DNA of 7,552 bases from Bacillota bacterium (GCA_023453725.1 JAEXTB010000235.1:1-7552); one strand, 5' to 3'. Positions 1-5,756 are shown, counted from the stretch's first letter. Program-made: numbers and translations. Notes: a model not told the origin generated them from the sequence alone.

Positions 1-737
1 CGGCAGCGCGTTGGCGCGTCCCCAAACTCGGGATACGCCGCGTTGAGCGCCTCCTGATCAAGCGCTGTGAGCTCCAGCAGGGAAAAGCCGGGGGTATCGA
101 GCACAGCGCCCCCTTCATACGGCCAAAGCTCCACGTGGCGGGTGGTGTGTTTCCCCCGGTCCGTGCGTCTAGCTAGCCCGCCCACCAATAACGCAAGCCC
201 GGGCAGCAGCGCGTTAAGAAGCGAGCTTTTGCCCACCGCGCTTTGCCCGGCAAAACAGTTCACTTTATTGGCAAGCGCATGGCGCAGCGCCTTGAGCCCT
301 TCGCCCGTACGCGCGGAAAGCGCAAGCGTTTCCACATGCGGCGCGTATTCGCTGCAGATCTCTTCTACCGTTTTACTGTCGCCCTCATCGCATTTGTTGA
401 TGACGATGAGCGGCGCAATGGAAAGCGGGATGGCCTGCAGCATCAGCTTATCGCACAAAAGGAGATCCGGCTTGGGCTTTGAGGCGGAAAGCACGATCAC
501 CAATTGATCGATATTCGCCACCTGCGGGCGCACAAGCAGGTTTTTGCGCGGCAAAATTTCCGTTAGGGCGGCGTGCCCTTCCTGCTGCCGCTCAATGAGC
601 ACCTGATCGCCGCACACGGGAGAAAGACCCTCGTGCCGGAACCGTCCGCGGGCCTGCGCGGTCACTTCTTCTTCATTCTGCAAACGAACGGTATAGTATC
701 CGCCCACGCCTTTTAACAAAAGTCCTTGTTCCTGCAT
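1..737 (-). CDS. rsgA: Ribosome small-subunit maturation GTPase RsgA (3' end cut off by window)
   Basis: Circularly permuted GTPase that binds the 30S subunit late in assembly. 245 complete codons are visible; the family is usually near 290-300 residues, so the C-terminal zinc-binding part lies beyond position 1. An OB-fold-like N-terminus (about 1-75) precedes the G domain in the permuted order typical of RsgA: NKCD (G4, 114-117), SAR (G5, 141-143), the P-loop GQSAVGKSS (K170), the TDRGKHTTRH switch segment, then DTPGFS (G3). The last full codon is Cys245 in a TRC context, which fits the first ligand of the family's zinc motif. The ATG at 737 gives the expected N-terminus, but no good Shine-Dalgarno precedes it, and no in-frame start is seen just upstream. 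It lies 64 bp after prkC, as in B. subtilis (cpgA/yloQ), where the orthologue is phosphorylated by PrkC. The identification is firm and the start reasonably so. Confidence 0.95.
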   Translation of the reverse strand, partial: MQEQGLLLKGVGGYYTVRLQNEEEVTAQARGRFRHEGLSPVCGDQVLIERQQEGHAALTEILPRKNLLVRPQVANIDQLVIVLSASKPKPDLLLCDKLMLQAIPLSIAPLIVINKCDEGDSKTVEEICSEYAPHVETLALSARTGEGLKALRHALANKVNCFAGQSAVGKSSLLNALLPGLALLVGGLARRTDRGKHTTRHVELWPYEGGAVLDTPGFSLLELTALDQEALNAAYPEFGDAPTRC

Positions 738-745
738 TCTTTTAT

Positions 746-799
746 TTAACCCAGATCGGCGTCTAAGACACCGTTTTGATACACAAATTTATACTGCAT
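746..799 (-). other. Possible 17-codon mini-ORF in the prkC-rsgA gap
   Basis: An ATG two bases after the prkC stop opens a frame encoding MQYKFVYQNGVLDADLG, which ends in TAA eight bases before the rsgA ATG. A weak GGGA lies five bases upstream of its ATG. It fills nearly the whole gap, and rsgA itself lacks a clear ribosome binding site, so it could pass ribosomes to rsgA by reinitiation. I do not recognise the peptide. A frame this short can arise by chance, so this is a candidate only. Confidence 0.2.
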
Positions 800-801
800 T
801 T

Positions 802-2661
802 TTATCCCAAGTAAGAAAACATCACGGTGGTTCTGCGGATCTCCTGCCCGTTCTCATAGAGGATCAGCGTATGTTCGCCGCCCTCCGCCAGCACGGTGGG
901 GAAGGAAAGCTCCTGTCCTTTTCCGGCATCGAGCGTCGTCTCATACACCACCTGCTCGTAAGGAATGCCGTCCCCCGTTACCGGAATGATGGCCATGATC
1001 TTTGTATTGTCCTTGGCAATATCGAGCGTGAACGCGATTTTTGCGCTATACGCATCCGCGCCGATGCCGGTCGCGGTCAGCTCAATGAGCGAAGTGCTCG
1101 CCGCAATCTCGCCGGGCACCGGGTTTTGCATCGTCACATCGTCGGTGGAGATATTGTCAAGGTCAGATAGCCTTACACGGAACGCCGCAAAGCCCCGCTC
1201 TTTTAAAAGGATAAGCGCCTGGGACAGTTGCAGCTCCGTGACGGTAGGTACCTCTATGCTGCGGCTCGGCTCGCCGGAAATAAACAGCTGCACCTCGTCT
1301 CCCGGCAGCAACGATGTTCCGGGCATGGGGTTCTGTTCAAACACGGTGCCAACTTCCGCATTGGAAATGCGGTATTCCGGGATGCCGGGCAGCAAGCCTT
1401 CATCGCGTAGCGCGACTTCCGCCTCATAAAGCGTCATGCCGCGCACTTCGGGCACCACGGGCATGGCTGCCCCGCCGCTGACAGTAATTGTGATGGTGCC
1501 GCCGGTTTTCAGTTCCACGCCCTTTTGCGGCTGCTGGGTAATGACAACGCCTGTCGGGTAATCCTCGCTCTGCTCCTCCTGCACTTCTACCTTGTAGCCG
1601 CGCAGTTTTGCGGTGTTGATGGCCTCTTCCTGCTGTTTTCCAACCAGGTTGGGTACAAAATCCGTCGTCGCGCTGACGCGCTGGAGCACCGTACGCTCCA
1701 TCACAAGCATCGTGCCGAACAATACAAGAAGAATTAGCGCCACAGTCGTAATGCGCCACACAATGCGCCGCGGTTTTCGCTTCGTTTTCGTGGCCGGTAC
1801 CAATTCCTTTGGTTTTTGCCGGGCAAAGCTGCCCTGCGGCTCCCGCAAAACGCGCATGAGATCCTGCCGCATTTCCTTTGCGCTGTGGTAGCGCAGCGTG
1901 GGCTGTTTGCTGACCGCCTTCATGATTACGTCGTTAAGCGCGGGAGGGAGGGTGGGCTCCAGCACAATGGGAGGTACAATCTCCTCCTGAATATGCCGGA
2001 GCGCGATGGAAACGGAGTTCTCGCCTTCAAAAGGCAGCCGTCCCGTCACCATTTCATAGAGTGTGACGCCCATGGAATAAATATCGCTTTCCACCGTCAC
2101 CTGCCTGCCTTTGGCCTGCTCCGGCGAAATATAGTGGACCGATCCCATCACCATGGACCCGGCATACGTGATTGTGGAAGAATCCGCGTTGCGCGCGATG
2201 CCGAAATCCGCGAGCTTTGCGTGCCCGCGTGCGTTGATAATGATGTTCTGCGGCTTGACGTCACGGTGGATAATCCCCTGCTCATGCGCATGGGAAAGCG
2301 CATCGAGCACCTGGGTTGCAAGGTTGATGGCCGAGCGCGGCAAAAACCGCCCCTGGGCGCGGATACACTCTTTGAGCGTGCTGCCATCCACATATTCAAG
2401 CACAATGTAATGGAGGTCTCCCTCCGTGCCGACGTCATAGGAACGGACGATGTGCTCATGCGAAAGGTTTAATACCGCCTGCGCTTCCTGCTCAAACCGC
2501 CTGACAAACGCGGCGTCGGTCTGGAATTCCGGCTTTAGTATTTTGACGGCAACCGTACGGTGCAATGTCCCCGCCTGCACAGCCTTATAAACATCGGCCA
2601 TGCCGCCGGAACCGATTTTTTCTATGATCTTATATTTCCCAGAAAGCACGCGTCCGATCAT
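802..2661 (-). CDS. prkC: Membrane PASTA-domain Ser/Thr protein kinase PrkC
   Basis: Eukaryotic-like Hanks kinase, 619 aa, predicted to span the membrane once with the kinase domain inside. Kinase domain (about 10-275): glycine loop GSGGMADVY (17-25), VAVK with catalytic K40, probable helix-C E59, HRDVKPQN (catalytic D134, N139), DFG (152-154), and SPE (179-181). The activation loop carries S161, S162, T163 and T165, near the phosphorylated threonines of B. subtilis PrkC. A basic stretch (KTKRKPRR, 292-299) precedes a hydrophobic segment at about 301-321. Outside follow three PASTA repeats (about 335-397, 400-464, 469-533), the module that binds muropeptides or lipid II in this family, then a beta-rich tail of about 85 residues that may be the Ig-like domain known from some PrkC/Stk proteins. 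The start overlaps the phosphatase stop (ATGA) and has a strong GGGAGGTGA ribosome binding site eight bases upstream. Complete and intact. Confidence 0.97.
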   Translation of the reverse strand: MIGRVLSGKYKIIEKIGSGGMADVYKAVQAGTLHRTVAVKILKPEFQTDAAFVRRFEQEAQAVLNLSHEHIVRSYDVGTEGDLHYIVLEYVDGSTLKECIRAQGRFLPRSAINLATQVLDALSHAHEQGIIHRDVKPQNIIINARGHAKLADFGIARNADSSTITYAGSMVMGSVHYISPEQAKGRQVTVESDIYSMGVTLYEMVTGRLPFEGENSVSIALRHIQEEIVPPIVLEPTLPPALNDVIMKAVSKQPTLRYHSAKEMRQDLMRVLREPQGSFARQKPKELVPATKTKRKPRRIVWRITTVALILLVLFGTMLVMERTVLQRVSATTDFVPNLVGKQQEEAINTAKLRGYKVEVQEEQSEDYPTGVVITQQPQKGVELKTGGTITITVSGGAAMPVVPEVRGMTLYEAEVALRDEGLLPGIPEYRISNAEVGTVFEQNPMPGTSLLPGDEVQLFISGEPSRSIEVPTVTELQLSQALILLKERGFAAFRVRLSDLDNISTDDVTMQNPVPGEIAASTSLIELTATGIGADAYSAKIAFTLDIAKDNTKIMAIIPVTGDGIPYEQVVYETTLDAGKGQELSFPTVLAEGGEHTLILYENGQEIRRTTVMFSYLG

Positions 2662-3395
2662 AGCGCGTCACCTCCCGCGTTCTGCACCAGTACGGCGGTG
2701 ATGTTATCCGTGCCGCCCGCATCGAGCGCAGACTGGATGAGCGTTTGCGCGATTTCTTCGAGCCGCTCGCCGCTTTTGAGCGCTCGCAGCAAATCCGCAT
2801 GCGGTACGCAGCCATGGAGCCCGTCCGAACAGAGCAGCAGCACATCGCCCGTCTCCCAGTTCCGGTGGAAGAAATCCGCCTCTTCCCGGCTTGAAGTGCC
2901 GAGCGCTTTGGTTATAATATTGCGCTGGGGGTGGCGGTCCGCCTCCTCCTGCGTGATGGAACCGCTTGCCACCAGCACCGCCACAAGGCTGTGGTCCCGC
3001 GTGACCTGGGTGAGCGTTTCCCCGTCAAAATGATACAGTCGGCTGTCGCCGATGTTTCCTGCAATATATTCATGCTCATACAGTAGCGCGAGCGTAAGCG
3101 TTGTTCCCATGCCGCGGCAGCCCTCTTCAGTCTGCGCGTGCTGGTAAATATCGCTGTTCACCGTATAGAGCACCTGACGCAGCGCGCGCACGGCCATATC
3201 CGCAGGTTCGTCAAACGACGCAAGCTGGGAGGAGAGGCCCTCCACCGCCAGCGTGCTTGCGCGAAGGCCAGCCGCATGGCCGCCCATGCCGTCCGCCACG
3301 GCAACAAGCCGGGGCTCTTCAGGCAGCCGGGGCACATAAAAGCTATCCTCGTTTTTCAGCCTGCGGCCAATGTGTGTGCGAGCAGCGTAAATCAT
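2658..3395 (-). CDS. prpC: PP2C-family Ser/Thr protein phosphatase (PrpC/Stp type)
   Basis: Metal-dependent cytoplasmic phosphatase, 245 aa, a normal length for the bacterial PrpC/Stp group, expected to reverse PrkC phosphorylation. The PP2C motifs appear in order: RRLKNEDSF (11-19, D17), VADGMGGH (33-40, D35/G36 metal site), GMGTTL (95-100), GNIGDSRLY (113-121, D117), VTRDHSLV (131-138), CSDGLHGCV (189-197, D191) and GGTDNITAVLV (227-237, D230). All expected metal-binding aspartates are present. The frame is open further upstream to a Met at 3467, but the Met at 3395 gives the family N-terminus (MIYAARTHIG) and has GGAGG seven bases upstream, so I chose it. Its ATG overlaps the rapZ TGA by four bases, and its TGA overlaps the prkC ATG the same way, which indicates translational coupling across all three genes. 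Confidence 0.96.
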   Translation of the reverse strand: MIYAARTHIGRRLKNEDSFYVPRLPEEPRLVAVADGMGGHAAGLRASTLAVEGLSSQLASFDEPADMAVRALRQVLYTVNSDIYQHAQTEEGCRGMGTTLTLALLYEHEYIAGNIGDSRLYHFDGETLTQVTRDHSLVAVLVASGSITQEEADRHPQRNIITKALGTSSREEADFFHRNWETGDVLLLCSDGLHGCVPHADLLRALKSGERLEEIAQTLIQSALDAGGTDNITAVLVQNAGGDAL

Positions 3396-4297
3396 CCCTT
3401 GCCCTCCTGCGGTGTAAAACGCGTCCGAATATCCGCCGCTTCCGAACCGATATCCCGATGGAAGCACTTCACCTCTGCTACACCGGCAAAACGGCGTGCC
3501 ATTTCCTCCGCCGCGGCGACAGAGCGGTGCCGCCCGCCGGTGCAGCCAAATGCCACCATTAAGCGCTGCTTGCCCTGGGCCGCAAAGCCGGGCAGCACGC
3601 CGCGCAGCATTTGCTCCAGTTCATTTAAAAACCGGGCAGCGCCTTCCTGATTGAGCACGTACTCGCGTACCGGCGCATCAAGCCCGGAAAGGGGACGCAG
3701 CTTGGGCTCATAAAAGGGGTTGGGTAAGAACCGCATGTCCAGCACAAAATCCGCGTCCACCGGAAGGCCGCGCTTGTAGCCAAAGCTCATAAACAACAGC
3801 AGCATGCTTTCCTGCGATTCCAGCGAAAGCGCCTCCTCAAGCCTTGCATAAAAGTCCATGGGCTTGAGGTCGCTTGTATCGATCACCGCATGCGCGCGCT
3901 CCTTGAGCGGCTGCAGCACGGCGCGTTCATGCGCAATGCCCAGGCCGATATCGCCGCCTGTCGCGTGCGGATGCCTGCGGCGCGTTTCCGCATACCGGCG
4001 CTGCAGCACATCGTCCCGGCTGTCCAGAAACAGGATGCGGTAGTCCGCGCCGGACGCGGCAAGCTGGCCGATCATAACCTCCCAGTCCGCGCCGAACGCG
4101 CTTTCCCGGCTGTCAATGGCAAGCGCCGCATGCGTGATGACCGGGTTTGCGCTTTCACACCGCTCCAAGAAGGCGGGGAGCAGGCTTGCGGGAAGGTTGT
4201 CCACACAATAAAAGCCGATGTCCTCCAGACGCTTTAACGCAAGGGATTTCCCCGCGCCGGAAAGGCCGGTAACGATCAGCAGCGTCAGTCTTGCCAT
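3392..4297 (-). CDS. rapZ: RapZ/YvcJ-family nucleotide-binding protein (RNase adapter family)
   Basis: P-loop protein of the RapZ (YvcJ) family, 301 aa, normal length. In E. coli RapZ directs RNase E to the sRNA GlmZ and so controls glucosamine-6-phosphate synthase; in B. subtilis YvcJ hydrolyses nucleotides and its molecular role is less clear. The RNA-adapter role is therefore not assumed here. Visible signatures: Walker A GLSGAGKS (11-18), GFYCVDNLP (28-36), AIDSRE (60-65), FLDSRDDVLQRRYAETRR (90-107), SFGYKRGLP (171-179) with the following DMRFLPNPFY, and the C-terminal GCTGGRHRSV (251-260) and HRD (280-282). An upstream in-frame Met exists at 4378, but it lies before the Walker A region without family similarity; the ATG at 4297 has AAGGGAG about six bases upstream and gives MARLTLLIVTGLSGAGKS. 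It follows murB by 84 bp. The usual downstream partners yvcK and whiA are absent here. Confidence 0.95.
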   Translation of the reverse strand: MARLTLLIVTGLSGAGKSLALKRLEDIGFYCVDNLPASLLPAFLERCESANPVITHAALAIDSRESAFGADWEVMIGQLAASGADYRILFLDSRDDVLQRRYAETRRRHPHATGGDIGLGIAHERAVLQPLKERAHAVIDTSDLKPMDFYARLEEALSLESQESMLLLFMSFGYKRGLPVDADFVLDMRFLPNPFYEPKLRPLSGLDAPVREYVLNQEGAARFLNELEQMLRGVLPGFAAQGKQRLMVAFGCTGGRHRSVAAAEEMARRFAGVAEVKCFHRDIGSEAADIRTRFTPQEGKG

Positions 4298-4345
4298 ACG
4301 GGTCTCCCTTCTTTCTATCATATAATGATACCCAATCAAGCCGCC

Positions 4346-4376
4346 GTGCTCGCTTCCTGAAAGGAGCGGACAGCAC
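4346..4376 (-). other. Imperfect hairpin in the murB-rapZ gap
   Basis: Read on the transcribed strand, GTGCT pairs with AGCAC, then CGCT with AGCG, then CCT with AGG around a TTC loop, interrupted by a 3-base and a 1-base bulge. It begins six bases after the murB stop. The transcribed strand after it is not a T-run, so it does not look like an intrinsic terminator; a processing, stability or pausing structure is possible. The pairing is seen in sequence, while the function is unknown. Confidence 0.45.
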
Positions 4377-4381
4377 AAAGA

Positions 4382-5272
4382 TTAATCTTCTCCCCAGATC
4401 TTGGGCTCGCAGTGGAGCTCCACGCCATGCGTTTTCTGCACACGCTCTTTGACCTGTTCAATCAATTGCAGCACATCGTTTGCTGTGGCCTCTCCGACAT
4501 TGACAATAAAGCCCGCATGCTTGAGGCTGACTTCGGCGCCTCCCACCCGGAGGCCCTTTAAACCGGCGCTTTCAATGAGCGCGCCCGCGAAGCATCCCGG
4601 CGGGCGTTTAAACACGCTGCCCGCGCTCGGGTATTCCAGCGGCTGTTTCTCCCTGCGCCGCACAAGATAATCCTCCTGCCGCGCCGCAGCTCCGCCATCA
4701 TCTGCTACAAGAGTGAGTTTCGCCCCAAGTACAATGCGCTCGGGCGCACAATAAGCGCTGGTTCGGTAACCCATCTCTTCATCCAAGACGTTCTTTTCTA
4801 TAATAATACCGTTTTCCAGATACCGTACGGATTGGATCACCTGCTTGATCTCTCCGCCGTATGCACCTGCATTCATGGCGCACGCACCCCCCAGCGTTCC
4901 GGGAATGCCGCACGCCCATTCAAGGCCGCCTAACCCAAGCCGGACGGCTTCCCACGCAAGATCGGTCAGCGGAACACCCGCGCCTGCAATGAGCGTTGTG
5001 CCTTCGCTATGAACCTGCGCCATATCCCGGCCAACCACAATGACAAGACCGCGAATGCCGCCATCCCGCACAATCAGGTTGGACCCGTTGCCTATGGTAT
5101 ACACGGGTAGTCCCAGCTCACGTGCGGCAGAGTACGCCTGGAGTACCTGCGTTTCGTCCTGCGCGCGCAGCACAAAGTCCGCCGGCCCGCCAAGGCGAAA
5201 AGTGGTGAGCGTACGCATCGGAACGTCCCGCTCTATGGGCAGGCCGCAAAATTGCCGCGGCATATGCTGCAT
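4382..5272 (-). CDS. murB: UDP-N-acetylenolpyruvoylglucosamine reductase MurB
   Basis: Cytoplasmic flavoenzyme that uses NADPH and FAD to reduce UDP-GlcNAc-enolpyruvate to UDP-MurNAc, the second committed step of peptidoglycan synthesis. 296 aa, typical of the shorter type II MurB. FAD-binding segments: TTFRLGGPADF (23-33), GNGSNLIVRDGG (61-72), GLGGLEWACGIPGTLGGACAMNAGAYGG in the region 113-140, and GYRTS (168-172). The C-terminal substrate domain has SAGSVFKRP (216-224, catalytic Ser219), GLKGLRVGGAEVS (237-249), HAGFIVN (252-258) and CEPKIWG (288-294, catalytic Glu289). All key residues are present. The ATG at 5272 is the first start after an in-frame stop. A Met at codon 4 is an alternative; neither has a well-placed ribosome binding site, because the AAGAAGGG sequence is about 15 or more bases away. 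First gene of the minus-strand unit. Confidence 0.96.
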   Translation of the reverse strand: MQHMPRQFCGLPIERDVPMRTLTTFRLGGPADFVLRAQDETQVLQAYSAARELGLPVYTIGNGSNLIVRDGGIRGLVIVVGRDMAQVHSEGTTLIAGAGVPLTDLAWEAVRLGLGGLEWACGIPGTLGGACAMNAGAYGGEIKQVIQSVRYLENGIIIEKNVLDEEMGYRTSAYCAPERIVLGAKLTLVADDGGAAARQEDYLVRRREKQPLEYPSAGSVFKRPPGCFAGALIESAGLKGLRVGGAEVSLKHAGFIVNVGEATANDVLQLIEQVKERVQKTHGVELHCEPKIWGED

Positions 5273-5278
5273 ATCTAT

Positions 5279-5298
5279 AAAGAGGCACTTCCCTTCTT
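5279..5298 (-). promoter_or_regulatory. Possible murB ribosome-binding-site hairpin
   Basis: On the transcribed strand the purine-rich AAGAAGG (5298-5292), the only Shine-Dalgarno-like sequence before murB, can pair with CCTCTT (5285-5280) with one bulged A and a six-base loop. This would hide the site. It would also bring the distant Shine-Dalgarno nearer the ATG in space. The complementarity is seen in sequence; regulation is inferred. Confidence 0.25.
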
Positions 5299-5314
5299 AC
5301 AACACGCGGCCTAC

Positions 5315-5332
5315 CTGCCTGCATATGGGCAG
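5315..5332. promoter_or_regulatory. Inverted repeat CTGCC-N8-GGCAG in the murB leader
   Basis: CTGCC and GGCAG arms flank an 8-base spacer that itself contains the palindrome CATATG. It lies about 40 bp upstream of the murB ATG, downstream of the proposed promoter, so it could act as an RNA hairpin in the leader or as a DNA operator. The arms match part of the perfect palindrome at 5513-5524. Confidence 0.35.
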
Positions 5333-5353
5333 AATAAGCCTTATAACATGTTT

Positions 5354-5382
5354 ATTCTATCGCACTTGCAGCCGTTGTGCAA
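5354..5382 (-). promoter_or_regulatory. Candidate sigma-A promoter for the murB operon
   Basis: On the minus strand TAGAAT (5359-5354) matches the -10 consensus at five of six positions. It lies 17 bp from a weak -35, TTGCAC (5382-5377), which matches only TTG. Transcription would start near 5347, giving a leader of about 75 bases. The -35 lies inside an inverted repeat (5366-5382), a common arrangement for repressed promoters. Inferred from sequence alone. Confidence 0.45.
5366..5382. promoter_or_regulatory. Inverted repeat TTGCA-N7-TGCAA over the murB -35
   Basis: Perfect 5-bp arms with a 7-bp spacer, overlapping the proposed murB -35. The arms match the core of the longer palindrome centred 53 bp away at 5427, so both may bind the same dimeric regulator. 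No regulator is encoded in the window. Confidence 0.35.
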
Positions 5383-5417
5383 TCTTGAGGGGCGGGGATG
5401 CGGCTGTATTCGGCCGT

Positions 5418-5436
5418 TATTTGCAGCATGCAAATA
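5418..5436. promoter_or_regulatory. Perfect 19-bp palindrome, likely operator
   Basis: TATTTGCA and TGCAAATA are perfect 8-bp arms around a GCA spacer. This length and symmetry are typical of binding sites for dimeric helix-turn-helix regulators. It is upstream of both candidate promoters. It lacks a T-run in either direction and has a 3-base loop, so a DNA operator is more likely than a terminator. I cannot assign it to a known regulator. Confidence 0.5.
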
Positions 5437-5512
5437 CTGGATGACACTTTTGCCTTTTTCCGCGCCGGATATATGCATATGCGTCGTATACAGGAACATG
5501 CCCTCTCCGCGT

Positions 5513-5524
5513 CTGCCCGGGCAG
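5513..5524. promoter_or_regulatory. Perfect 12-bp palindrome CTGCCCGGGCAG
   Basis: Gap-free palindrome in the middle of the divergent region, with half-sites shared by the inverted repeat at 5315-5332. It may be a protein binding site, but GC-rich palindromes of this size also occur by chance. Confidence 0.3.
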
Positions 5525-5594
5525 TCCCACCGTCTTGCCTGTTATGAATATTGCATATCCGCATTTTAAAAACCCGTACAATCCCGCGCGCCCC

Positions 5595-5603
5595 TGTGGA
5601 TAA
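5595..5603 (-). promoter_or_regulatory. Perfect DnaA-box match
   Basis: TGTGGATAA on the plus strand is the exact reverse complement of the DnaA-box consensus TTATCCACA. An AT-rich stretch follows at about 5602-5632. I see only this one exact copy in the intergenic region, so it is not an origin by itself; it could be a DnaA regulatory or titration site, or chance. Confidence 0.4.
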
Positions 5604-5625
5604 AATGCGTATAACTATATATTAT
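5597..5625 (+). promoter_or_regulatory. Candidate sigma-A promoter for iorA
   Basis: TGGATA (5597-5602, four of six to TTGACA) is followed after 17 bp by TATTAT (5620-5625, five of six to TATAAT). Transcription would begin near 5632, giving a leader of about 130 bases. The -35 overlaps the DnaA-box match. TATACT at 5667-5672 is another possible -10 but lacks a good -35. Confidence 0.35.
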
Positions 5626-5699
5626 CTATTCTTCCATGTACGCTATCATTCTGAATTTCCGAACGATATACTTGTATATGCAAGATTTTTCTGTAATCC

Positions 5700-5713
5700 T
5701 GCATGTCCATGCA
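5700..5713. promoter_or_regulatory. Inverted repeat TGCATG-TC-CATGCA in the iorA leader
   Basis: Perfect 6-bp arms separated by two bases. A 2-base loop makes an RNA hairpin unlikely, so a DNA-binding dimer site fits better. It is about 50 bp upstream of the iorA start and shares the TGCA core with the other repeats in this region. Confidence 0.3.
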
Positions 5714-5715
5714 TC

Positions 5716-5731
5716 CGCCCCGTGTGGGGCG
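5716..5731 (+). other. GC hairpin just upstream of the iorA ribosome binding site
   Basis: CGCCCC and GGGGCG form a perfect 6-bp stem with a GTGT loop, ending about 19 bases before the iorA Shine-Dalgarno. No T-run follows, so it is not a standard terminator. It could stabilise the mRNA 5' end or influence initiation. The same arms recur after iorA at 7513-7529. Confidence 0.45.
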
Positions 5732-5750
5732 CTACATTTCACCACCGGAT

Positions 5751-5756
5751 GGAGGG
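5751..5756 (+). promoter_or_regulatory. iorA ribosome binding site that sets the TTG start
   Basis: GGAGGG ends seven bases before TTG at 5764. The in-frame ATG at 5749 overlaps this site and so cannot use it, which makes the TTG the preferred start. Confidence 0.75.

Noticed and set aside
67..507. 146-codon plus-strand frame at the window start
   Set aside because: Antisense to rsgA, whose G motifs are all on the minus strand; low-complexity Ser-rich product typical of a shadow frame.
1816..2472. 218-codon open frame on the plus strand inside prkC
   Set aside because: It is antisense to the conserved kinase domain, has no recognisable motifs, and is explained by codon use of prkC in GC-rich DNA.
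3396..3467. Longer phosphatase start at 3467
   Set aside because: It would overlap rapZ by 76 bases; the Met at 3395 has GGAGG and the standard ATGA junction.
4346..4376. Intrinsic terminator between murB and rapZ
   Set aside because: No T-run follows the stem on the transcribed strand.
4298..4378. Longer rapZ start at 4378
   Set aside because: The extension lies in the hairpin-bearing gap, lacks a Shine-Dalgarno, and is not part of the RapZ family N-terminus.
5352..5564. 70-codon minus-strand frame in the divergent gap
   Set aside because: No ribosome binding site or family resemblance seen, and it would overlap the proposed murB promoter.
5252..5569. 105-codon plus-strand frame covering much of the murB-iorA gap
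   Set aside because: Begins inside murB, has no ribosome binding site or recognisable domain, and overlaps the palindromic regulatory region.
5595..5640. Replication origin (DnaA box plus AT-rich run)
   Set aside because: Only a single exact box is seen, with no box cluster and no dnaA or dnaN nearby.
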